Source: Begonia masoniana
Taxonomy: Eukaryota > Streptophyta > Magnoliopsida > Cucurbitales > Begoniaceae
Direction of reading: 5' to 3'
Length of the DNA: 64,000 nucleotides
Assembly (NCBI GenBank): GCA_022432975.1
Contig: CM039505.1
Location: 18,713,716 to 18,777,715, forward strand
The position numbers and the translations under genes are program-made. Below the pieces are notes generated by a model that saw only the letters and a list, made by a program, of their open reading frames with translations, was not told where the DNA came from and did no database searches. The first letter of the stretch is position 1. Every line of letters starts with the position of its first letter. Of this stretch, positions 45,518-56,345 are shown in pieces.

Positions 45518-46097
45518 TGTAGCACCCAAGAATTTTTCCTCTAACATACGTAGCATTAGATTGATCCTAGGGTTATGTGTGTTTGAGTTTGGCGAAGCCA
45601 TTCTTTTGTTCGGGTTCGAGCGCTCGAGTGCCGAAGACCCGATCGGTGAAGGAGGGAGAGGGCAATTTTCAGGCGTTACTTTGTCAAAATTTTTGGGGAG
45701 GACGCCGTGGTGCTTAACGGTTAGGATTAAGGGAAATTAGTGAGTCTAAGAATGTTACGACCCGAAACCAAACCCGATCGGGGTTCGAGATCCAAGCCGT
45801 CACTCCGGGACAGTTAACAGAAAACAGAGACTATATTTTTTTTTTGTACATTATACTTTTAAAACACTGACAGAGAGAGAGAAATCTCTGTAGTTGAAAG
45901 CAAAACAGGTTTCAATAATGGATAGCAAAAGGAACCGAATTGCAGGAAGACAGGGACATTAAAGAGAACTTAAACTGGAGAAGAAGTGAGCAGGAAATAT
46001 AAATGGACCGGACCGGAAAAGGTAAGGCAAAAGATGTATTTAAAACGGGGTGGGAAGAACAATTAAACTGGGCGGAAGACTGGCGGAAGATGTGAGC

Positions 46098-46480
46098 TGA
46101 CGTCAGGCGGAAGATGCATTTGCAAAGACAGAAGTAGGGATGACGTCAGTCGGTAGATGCTGAGTAAAACTGGGTGGAAGGTAAAAGCTATCGGTGGATG
46201 CAGATACGACAAAATAGGTGACGTCATCGGAAGATGTGTTGACGTCATCGGCAGATATAGGCAATAAACGTAATCGGAATGTGTGATGACATCATCGGAA
46301 GATGTGATGACGTCATCGAAAGATGTGATGACGTCATCGGCAGATAAAGGCAGTAAACGTAATCGGAATGTGTGATGACATCATCAGAAGATGTGATGAC
46401 GTCATCAGCGGATAGAGGCAGTAAACGTAATCGGCAGAAGAAAAGCTATGGTGACGTCATCGGAAGAGGAGATGACGTCA
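46098..46480 (-). promoter_or_regulatory. Second array of nine TGACGTCA palindromes
   Basis: Perfect TGACGTCA at 46098, 46141, 46219, 46240, 46308, 46329, 46397, 46452 and 46473, with TGACATCA variants between them. The spacing and neighbouring words (TCGGAAGATG, TCGGCAGAT) differ from the array at 24551-24932, yet the octamer count is the same, so the octamer is the conserved part. Confidence 0.6.
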
Positions 46481-47257
46481 TCGGAAGATGAAGTTAAACT
46501 GAGAGACAGATGAAACCGGCAGAAGTAACTAAGACTGATGAAATCAACTGTTCACCGGTGGATGAGATAAGACAAAATGTGAACAGTGACTATCAGTGGA
46601 TGCATTAAACGTGATCGGAAGATACAGTTTAAAAGGGGCAGAATTCGACAAATTTTGACAGAAACACATATAGACAGAGAGCTTAAAGAACAGAAAATAT
46701 GAAAGTCTCAGATTCTCAAACCAATTCAAAACATGGTTCTCGAACACAACAGAAGGCATACAGGTTTCAGACCTTCATTACAAATAACAGATTTCAAGAA
46801 AACAAACTGCATGGATAACTCTAAAATTAGAGACCATCCATGCAAGACCTAAAAAGGGAGAACTCAAGCAGTTCCAGAATGTTTTCAAGACATTTCACAG
46901 GAAACAACTAACAACTGTCAACAGAGATTTAAAACTCGATCATCATAACTTATACATTATATATATGTCGAACAGAATTTCCTACAGGGTTTTTAAAACA
47001 AAACACAGGACCTCAACAGAGTTTTAAAACAAACACACCAGAATTTCAGAAGAGTTTACAGATATGAACATTTCTTAAAAGACTAAGACTTAAACCTCGG
47101 GACAGAAAATTGTGTCTGACTACAGCAACCACCCCCCCGAGAGCTCGAGCCACCAGCCACCTATTCATCAGATTGAGGCACAAAGTCCTCACGTTCGGGT
47201 TCAGTACCTACATCAGGGAGTTCACCTATGAGTCTAAAACTCAGTAAGAACATAATG

Positions 47258-49799
47258 TGTCACGACCCTAAAACTGTACCCAAATTTCCCATACAAATTT
47301 TTCATTTTCTTCTTATCTTTAAATAAAACTTATGCGGAAATTAAAACGAAGTCAAAAATAGAATTTAAATCGGAATCGAAGTTTCAAAACTATTTAAAAG
47401 CAAACCTAAAACATTTATTAAAAGAAAACAATTCAGTAAATAAATTAAAATTTAAAAATAGAAAGGGGGAGGGCAAATTCGTCAATCCGACGAATTGAAG
47501 GAGGGGCGATCGATCCAGAGATCGATCACCTATGCTGATCGCTGGCAGCCACTGCCCAGCGACTGATCGCTGGCAGTGATCGCTGCCAGCGATCGCTGGC
47601 TACAACCCAGATGAGCGATCTCTTCCTTGCTCTTTGCCTTACAATTATTTCCTATACGCTCTCTGGAAATCAGAATTTCCAGAGAGCAACTTCATCCAAA
47701 CATCGATCCCCCATGCACATATCAATTTTAACAGATTCCCAATTTCTCCCACATTTAACTCTAAACGCACGTACATCTTTACTTGTAAAACCACCCAAAT
47801 TATATGATCTAATACACGTCAATCTTTCGCAAAAACAAACGGCATGAATATGTTTAAAAATCGACAATCCCAAGCAGTTCCAATAAGATTTTACAAAACA
47901 GTTTACAAAACAGGTTTTTCCAATACGTTTAAAACTTCAAAAGTAAACCTATCAACTACCAGAACCAAGCATCATAATATATCTATACAACCAACAGCCC
48001 AAAATGTCCCAAAAACCCTCAAAACTCTGTACATACTTCCCACGGGTCGGTTAAGCCTCGACTGCGCCAGCACACCACCGCAGCCATCCTCTGTCAACTG
48101 AATCATGCCTCAGGTGGAGGGACATCGTCCTCACCTGGTACCTCGAAGTCTATGTCACCTACACCATACAACATACACTATGAGATAAAATCTCAGTAAG
48201 ACTCGTAAATGCAAATACTATGCCATGTTATGCTATGTTGTGCTATGCCATGCTATGCTGTGCTATGCCATGCTATGCTCTGTAGGTGTCACCGAGATCC
48301 TATCCCCCTAACCGGAGAGAGCTCATCCAGCGGGCGGACTACTCTTTCCAGTTAGAGGAGGGGCGTACACGCTTACAACACGTACAGCCGTGCCTGAGCC
48401 CCACCTCGCGTGACCTATAACTGTATGCCTTTCGGCCTGTAAGCCTTTCGGCCGGTGAACTGTAAGCCTTGCGGCCGGTGAACTGTAAGCCTTACGGCCG
48501 GTGAACTGTAAGCCTTGCGGCCGGTGAACTGTAAGCCTTGCGGCCGATTTTAAACTGTATGCCTTACGGCCCAATTTATTCTTTACGTTATCTTTAAAAC
48601 AATACACGTGATGCGTGAACAGTTCAATATGCCATAAGGTAAACAATAACATATATACCATCAGGACTATAAAACACACAACCTATAACCGATAAAACAA
48701 CTAAACCTGTCTACCCAACCAAAACAAATAAACATACGCATCTCCAAAATTCCTCGAGACGACATTCGACGTACGGTGTAGGCCAATCGGCCAGAGAAGA
48801 TCACGAGAACTTACCTCGTGTCCAAAGCAGCTCAAGCTCCATCCACGAGCGCTGTTTCACCTAAGCAATTTACAAGGATTGACGTTAAAACGAATTTAAG
48901 CTATCGATCGTCCAAATTTACAAAACCTTAACTAAGGAAATTTCCTACAGCTCTAATCCAATTCATTGAGCTATAACTCGAGCAATTCGCGCTCGGCACC
49001 TCAATTCTCGAATTACGAACTTTTCTGAAAATCCTAAAATTCTCGGATTTTAAACTTTTTCACGAATTGATCCAACTTCGTCCAATAACGTCCAATACGT
49101 TTAATATACACTTAATCATGGCTAACCTATTAATTACGAACCATAATTCGCGTTTTTATTGAAAATAAATCAAAACCCTAATTACCTAAAACGCTACGAA
49201 ACTAAAGATTTAACGTTCTAAAACTGTTGAGACATACCTAGAACGTCGATTGGAGGAAGAAACGTGAAGAAAAGGAAACGAACGGAGGTCGGATTGGAGA
49301 AGAATCGCTGTCGGCAGAGGAGAAGGCCGAGAGGGTTTGCTCACTGGCGATCGTGATCCAGAGAAGAAGAAGAGAAAATGAAATAGAAATAGATTTAGGT
49401 TAGTTTTTATAATATTGATTTGAAAATTACTAAAATGCCCTTAACACTTATTTCTATTTGTTTCGTCGTTCGGTTCGTAAATCGTCTAGCTATTCGGTTT
49501 CCTCAAATCTCTTTATTTCACCAATAAGTCCAACTTAATATTCGGGATTCAACAGAACTATCCGTTCGCAATTTGGACCTCGTTTGCTATTTTTACGAGA
49601 ACGTCTTTTACATTACGAGAAATGCATTAACTCGGAATATAGCGTTTAATCTCCGAAAATTCTCATAATTTTCTTAAAATTCCTATTAATCGTTAGGATC
49701 GTAGTGACGCTTTCTTTTCGTAAAACGGACCTGATTCGACATAATATAAAAATGTCATCCAATAATATAATATATGAGTCCGTATAACTGGGTATTACA
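47258..49799 (-). mobile_element. Innermost solo LTR of the nest, TSD TAATG (family E)
   Basis: Starts TGTCACGACCCT, ends ACTGGGTATTACA, with exact TAATG at 47253-47257 and 49800-49804. Same family as 20909-23413. It is the youngest insertion of this three-level nest. Predicted leader intron at 48159-48814 (minus): donor CGAG|GTAAGTT, acceptor GTATGGTGTAG|GTGA. Confidence 0.92.
48417..48580. repeat. About 23-bp tandem repeat with GCC...GGC stem-loops
   Basis: Six or so units of the type ACTGTAAGCCTTGCGGCCGG. Each contains GCC-TTGC-GGC or GCC-TTTC-GGC. It lies inside the predicted leader intron of this LTR, where the 20909 copy has only two or three such units. Confidence 0.85.
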
Positions 49800-51125
49800 T
49801 AATGGATATGCAGTGATGCAAAATGCTATGCATGCGGTTTTCAGAAATACAGTGACAGTACAGAACATTACGTTTCAGTGGCAGAGGGGTATAAGTGGGG
49901 CTTATAGGGGAACTGGCGAACAGTAGGTGCACTATCAGGCACATTCAGTAGTTTTCAGATTCCCAGGGAGGGATAAAACTAGAGGGTCCTTGGCAAGGAC
50001 AATTTTTTTCAGAATCCCAGGGAGGGATAAAACCAGAGGGCCAGTCCCCGTCCCACACTTAACCGGTACATTTCAGTCAGATTTTATCTTGTTTAGTTTC
50101 AAACAGTGTACAGAAAACATTTACATGTCTTTCAGAGAAAACGTGTATGCATGAACGGTGCTTGAACTTAAACAGGCAGGCAGCAGAAATAAGACAACAG
50201 AAAGTAAATCAAAGCCAGACATTTCAGAACATAACTCTAACTCCTCTACCCAGAACAACCCGACAGAACAGAGAACCTAGTACCTCCGTGATGTAGGTCC
50301 TTAAGGGCCAACCTACGGATATGAACTTACCTGTTTACTGCAATGTAGAATGCTCGAATGTCCCTGGAACGCTCGGATCTGTTGCTGCAATGTAGAGAAA
50401 TTAAACAAGTTGCAAATGCTAACAAATAACTTGGAAGATTATGCAGTAAACTCCATTCAGACTTGTAGAAAACAACGAATGTGTTTCCATATAAAAACCG
50501 AGAGTTTTCTCCCAACTATCTTAACCTAAAACTTCAGCATAACCCATAGCTTTTGCTTGTCCAAATGTGTTAGCATTAGAAGATGTTTACCTTAGCGGAG
50601 GAGCAGAAAGGGATCTGAGAAGATCGAAGTAACTTCGATGGTTGTTTGTCGACAAGAAGAGAGAATGCAGAGAGGAGAAAGGAGAGAGAGCAGAGAAGAG
50701 AAGTGAAGAGGGTTTCACGTAGGGGGGAGAACTTAACTTCTTCAACAAGCTGCCACATGTCACTCAACCATTGGTTTTCTCCCACCAACCTTAATTTCTC
50801 CCCAATTTACCCATCCATGCATTTTAACTTAGTGTAATGCTTAGTTAAACATTAGTTTGGTTTTCCAACAAAACACATATTGCATTTATATTAAATTAAT
50901 CCCGAGAAATGGTTCGAGAAATAATTACATGCAAAAAGGCCGGGTGTTACAAAGCAGCTAGAAATGACATAAGAGAGCTTTGGGAGACTTAGCTTTAAAT
51001 TCCGTTGTGTCCGTTTTTTTATGTTTTGGGGTTTATAAAAATTATTTTAAACGTCATTTTAATCTGTGTTAGAGTGAGCCAAGTAGCGTACCGAGCCAGG
51101 GTGGGTTCGGGGGCGTTACATTGAA

Positions 51126-51641
51126 TCCATTGCAGAACATCATTTAAAGGTTTATAATTAATAACTAAACAAGGAACTCCGTGTTCCTTTTCATTACTGT
51201 TATTAACATAGAATGCAGTGCAACTCCACGGAGAGTAGCTTTTTCTAATGAGATTTTTCTCTAAAAGAGTTTTCATCTCAGTTTTAACTAATTCCAAGTA
51301 TTCTTGTTTCATCTGACTTGGACGGGCTTTAGTGGGAATTAACTTTTCATCTTGATCCTGAATAGTGGTATAAATTCCAGTTTGATTAATCATTTTGATT
51401 GACATGATTAAATTTAGGAAAGATGTTCCTAATATTACTTTATGTTGAAGATTTTTGACAAGCAAAAAAGTTGTCGTTAGACAAGTTGCATCATTACAAA
51501 TTGAAACATTAGACAGTTTGTAATTTATTTTCATACGGCTACCACCTGCAGCAGTTAAAGATTGAATAGTTTTCTCAAAATAACAAGTAGGAATTAATCC
51601 TTCCTGGATACAGTTAATATCAATGATACAGTAGCAATGAT
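51126..51641 (-). pseudogene. Endogenous pararetrovirus, inverted copy: protease joined to RT
   Basis: On the minus strand this carries the same protease tail and RT start as the plus-strand copy (28380-28630 and 31370-31610). Here they are joined directly after a TTIQDQD motif, so the few hundred base pairs between the two domains in the other copy are missing. The frame from 51534 remains open across the join and into the LTR. It is truncated by the LTR nest on one side and by the 51642 element on the other. Non-functional. Confidence 0.8.
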
Positions 51642-51856
51642 TGTAACACCCGGGATTTTTAAAGGAAAAATTGGAGAGAAAATAAAAGAATAATAAAATA
51701 AGTTGTTTTAATTAATTTAAAAGAAAAGTGAATGGTTTCTTAATTTAAGTTCGAGTATTCCCAATGAAATTAAGTCGGGGGTTATAATTAAGAACGAGAT
51801 TTAACAGTTGATTGTATGGGAGGAGATGTAATTTGTATTAATGTTTTAATAGGAAA

Positions 51857-51898
<42 letters not shown>

Positions 51899-54800
51899 AA
51901 AAAATATAATAAAACAACAGAATGGCTGAAGCCATTTTGTTGTTAGAGCGACGAGCGACGAAGACAGGGGAGAGGGGAGAGCGACGGAAGGTGATGATCG
52001 CCGACCAAAACCGCCGGCGATTCGACGCTCTCCGGCCAGACGACTCTGACGAGTAGGTTCCGGCCGTCTCCGTGTGCGCACTCACTGGTAAGCATGAGTT
52101 TTTCCCTGTTTTTGCTCTGTTCGAGGCTGAGGGTGAGGAGCGAGTTTGAGCTCTGATCACCTGGCCGATTTTGGTTGTTTCTGACATGGGTTTGCCGACC
52201 CTTGGACCGGCTTTCATCGCCTAGCCATGAAGAGCCCTATTTGGGCAAAAATTCAGCAAGCCCGATTTGGGCATTTTGAGTTTTGTGATGTGTAGCCTCG
52301 AAATTTTGGTTGTTTATGCTAATTGTGGGTGTGGGTGGTCGATTGGTAAGGAATTTGGTGAAAATTGATGGAAAACCGAGAGGGATGAAATTCCTGGTTT
52401 AGGGCAGAATCGGGTTTTCTGATTTTTGACCTAGCTACGGTCATTGGTTTCAAAATTCCGTTTGACAGATTAAAATAGGATATTAGAGGAGTACGTGGCC
52501 GCTGGAATCGTTCGATTCCGATAACCGATGCGAAAGTTATGCACGTTTGAAGTTTCGGGCAAGTTTTTACCGAACCCAAATTAGTGGCCCGTTTAGTTAG
52601 GTTTTAGTTGGATTAGACTAGAACTAGTAGTTTGAGAGTAATTGGTGGATGTAGGCTTGATTTTAATGAAGTTTGAATATTTGTCGTAGGTCGAGCTGTA
52701 GATGGGCAGGGAACCGAGTAACCTCAGCGAGATAGGACGCCGGATAAGTAGTGGTTGTTATCCTTTTTGCCTTCGGGCCTACACCATAGAACGGTAAGTA
52801 ATGGTTATTTGTGTAATACCCAGCTTGTACGGATTTCAGATATAATATATTATATTCATATTTTGTTATATAATGGCATTTTTGGTAATTATGTCAAATC
52901 AGGTCCGTTTTACAAAAAGAAAGCGTCATTACGATCCTAGCGAATAATAGGAATTTTAAGAAATTTACGGGAATTTTCAGAGATCAAACACTATATTCCG
53001 AGCAATTAAACTTTTCATAATATGGAGGACGTTTTAGTAAAAATAGTAAACGAGGTCCGAATTGCGAACGGACAGTTTTAATAAATCCCAAATAACAAGT
53101 TGGACTTATTAGTGAAATATGGAAATTTGATGAAACCGAATAGCTAGACGATTAACGAACCGAAGAACGAAATCAATATAAAAACTAAAGAAGGGCAGAA
53201 TAGTAACTTACAAAGTTAATATTATAAAATCTAACCTAAATCTATTTCTCCTTCATTCTTCTTCTTCTTCCCTGGAATCCACGAAAAACAGAGAGCTTTC
53301 TCTCCCTCGGCCGCCGACGAAATTTTCAATCCGACTCCGATCCGACCTCTGTTCGTTTCGTTCTCTTCGTGATTTTTCCTCCAATCGACGCTCTAGGTAT
53401 GGATCTATAGTTTTAGAATGTTTATTTCGAGTTTTTCGGAGTTATACGTTTAGGGTTTTCGTTAGGTTTTCGATTAAAAATGCAAATTAGGGTTCGTAAT
53501 TAATAGGTTAGCCGTGATTAAGTATATATTGCACGTATTTGACGTTATTGGACGAAGTTAAATCAATTTGTGGAAATGTTAAAATTAGGGATTTTCGAGA
53601 TTTTAGGAATAACTCGTAAATTGGAATTTGCGGTGCTAAGCGCGAATTGCTCGAATAAATAGCTCAATGAATTGGATTAGGACTTTAGGAAAGTTTCCTT
53701 AGTTAAGGTTTTGTGAATTTGGACGATCGATTGTTTAAACTCGTTTTAACATCGATAATGTGATTTGCTTCAGACAAACAACGCTCGTGGACGGAGCTTG
53801 AGCTGCTTTGGACACGAGGTAAGTTCTCGTGATCTTCTTTGGCCGATTGGCCTACACCGTACGTCGTGTCGTCTCGAGGAGTTTTGGAGATGCGTTTATT
53901 TAATTTTTACTTGGTTTGGGGTAGCTAGGTTTTAGGAGTTTATAGTTTACGCTTTACAGTCTTGATGGTACATATTATTGCTTGCTTACTGTATGATATT
54001 GAACTGTTCACGCATCACTTGTTTTAAAGAAAAGCATGAAAATGAACTTCCACACAGAGTTTTAAAGATAACGTAAAGCATAGCACTGGCCAAAAGGCGT
54101 ATTGAGCATAGTATTGGCCGAAAGGCGTATTGGCCGAAAAGCGTATTGGCCGAAAGGCGTATTGGTCACGCGAGGTGGGGCTCAGGCACGGCTGTACGTG
54201 TTGTAAGCGTGCACCCCCCGTCTCTAGCTGGAAAGAGTAGTCCGCCCGCTGGATGAGCTCTCTCTGGTTAGAGGGATAGGATCTCGGTGACACCTATTGA
54301 GCATTGCATAGTAAGATAAAATAAAGCATGGTTTATCGAACTCATACGCACAGCATGCATTGCATTTACGTAGAGCTTACTGGGATTTCATCTCATAGTG
54401 TATTGTATGGTGTAGGTGATCTAGATATCGAGGAACCAGGTGAGGATGGGATTCCTCCTCCTGAGGCATGATTCAGTTGACGGAGGATGGCTGCGGAGGT
54501 GTGCTGGCGCAGTCGAGGCTCACCTGACCCGTGGGGATAGTATGTATAGATTTTAGGATGTTTTGGCTGGATAATTGTGTAGACGTTATAGGATGTTTGG
54601 TTCTGGTAGTTGATAGGTTTACATTTGAATGTTTTGGGTAAACTGTTTATAGAAAATATTCTGGTTTAAAACGATATTTAAACGTTATAGAAATGTTTTT
54701 GAAATGTTGTAGGTTGGATACGGATAAGCTCGATTTTTAGAGCTATCCATGCAGTTGGATTTCGTAAAGTCCGCTGCAAGTCGGTTGAGTTTAAGTACAT

Positions 54801-56345
54801 TTTGGGTTGAGTGGAAGTGTAAGTTATTGTGTTTATTGATGTGGGGGGTGTTAAATGGGTGAAGCATTGCTCTCTGGAATCGGATTCCAGAGAGCAAGGA
54901 TTAAGTGATTAAGTGGAAATACAGAGAGCATTTTATGCAGAGAGCAAAGCAACAGGGCGTGAGGCGTACAGCGATCGAGCGCTGCCAAGGGCAGCGATCG
55001 GGCGCTGCGATCGCTGCAGCACGCAGCGACTGATCGCTGCAGCACGCAGCGCGCAGCGGCTGATCGCTGCATATCGCAGCGATCGGGCGCTACCCTCCTT
55101 TCATCGGCAGAATGACAGAACTGCCCTCCCATTTGTTTTAAATCGAAAATTGATTTTAATTTAAATAGTTTTAACATTTGTTTTAAATGGTTTTAAACTT
55201 AGATTTAAATTCCGATTTCGATTCTGGTTTCGATTTCGGTTTAGGTTCCTCACAGTATTTAATTAAAGATATTAGGTTAAAAAAAATATGGTACGGAAAT
55301 TACGGGTACAGTATTAGGGTCGCTACAATTTGTCTTTTCTTAGTGATGTGTTGTTGTTTTGTTGTGTTGTGTGGCATTGGTTGACATTGGGAGTGTGCAT
55401 CCTGAGTTGGTTGGTTGTTTGGTTTCATGTTGTGTTGTGTTGTTACGTTGTGTTGAGTTGTTGTTTTGTTGTGTGGTGTTGCATTGTTTGGCATGGTAGT
55501 CAATTAAAGAGTAAGGCACCTTTCGGTGCGGGCAACTAAGGCACCTTTCGGTGCGGACAACTAAGGCATCCTATGGGTGCAGGAAACTAGTGTTGAGTTA
55601 TTGTTTTGCTTCGTATTGTTGAGTTGCGTTGTTGTGTTGTGTGGCATTGTTTGGCCGTGTTGTGTGGTGTTATCGTGTTGTGGCGTGTTGTTGGGTTGCA
55701 TTTATTATCCACTGCTTACTAAGCATTAGGCTTACTTTGTCTTCTATGGTGTAGGTAACGCGGTTTACAGGCAAACTTGATGAGGGAACCAAGGATTAGG
55801 GGCAGTCGGAGATTCACGGAGCATGCCGGTGCAGGCAGTTGTCGGGACGCCTCGACCATGGTCTTCGGGGGAATGTGGGGCTTTGTATTTTGGTTGATGT
55901 TTTTGACAATTATGGTATAGTTATTTTTAATTGTTGTATATAGTCATAGTTAAGGGTGATGTATCGCCCTATACTGTGGACTTTCTTCACTTAGGGATGT
56001 TCGTATTTTAGTTTCCCTCTTTACTGCTATTTGGAGATTTCGTATGCTGGTTAGTTAAGTAAGAGTATTCTGAATCTAGTTGAGAATTGATTCAGTTGCA
56101 CGTACCTAGCATTTTGGAGGCGCCATTTTCAGGCGTTACTTTACCGAAATTTTCGGGAATGACATCGTGGTGTTTAAAGGTTAGGATTAAGGGAAATTAG
56201 TGAGTCTAGGCAGCTAGATATAACATAAGAGAGCTTCGGGAGATTTAGTTTTAAATTCTGCTGTGTCTTTTTTTTTTTTTTTAAATATTGGGTTTATAGT
56301 GAGCCAAGTAGCGCACCGAGCCAGGGTGGGTTCGGGGGTGTTACA
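51642..56345 (+). repeat. 5' LTR of the coding-less element (contains a nested solo LTR)
   Basis: Starts TGTAACACCCGGG, ends TCGGGGGTGTTACA. Net length without the nested LTR is about 2.18 kb against 2.24 kb for the 3' LTR. The nested LTR sits immediately downstream of the donor/box region, between GGTTATTTG and TCTTTTCTTAG. Confidence 0.92.
52812..55327 (+). mobile_element. Solo LTR nested in the 5' LTR, TSD ATTTG (family E)
   Basis: Starts TGTAATACCCAGC, ends AGGGTCGCTACA, with exact ATTTG at 52807-52811 and 55328-55332; the empty site is visible in the 3' LTR near 60362. It is the plus-oriented relative of 20909-23413 and 47258-49799. Predicted leader intron 53819-54415 with box CCTACACCGTACG at 53851. 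GC-rich CAGCGATCG palindromes occupy 54965-55090. Confidence 0.93.

Larger units (their letters stand above)
45753..50951 (-). mobile_element. Middle solo LTR of the nest (family F), TSD AAGAA/AAGCA
   Basis: Starts TGTTACGACCCG, ends CCGGGTGTTACA. Flanking pentamers AAGAA and AAGCA differ at one base; the uninterrupted relatives at 56203 and 61331 read CTAGGCAGCTA here, supporting the site. It resembles the solo LTR at 24057-26579 and holds its own TGACGTCA array and predicted intron boundaries (donor at 50330, acceptor at 47208, minus strand). It is interrupted by the solo LTR at 47258-49799. Confidence 0.85.
45518..51120 (+). mobile_element. Outer solo LTR fragment of a nest, TSD TTGAA (family D)
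   Basis: The outer pieces 45518-45752 and 50952-51120 (about 400 bp net) match the 3' part of the LTR at 59229-61471, including TCAGGCGTTACTTTG and AGCCAGGGTGGGTTCGGGGG. Exact TTGAA at 45513-45517 and 51121-51125 marks insertion into pararetrovirus DNA. It is much shorter than its 2.2-kb relatives, so an internal deletion has removed most of the LTR. Confidence 0.85.
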
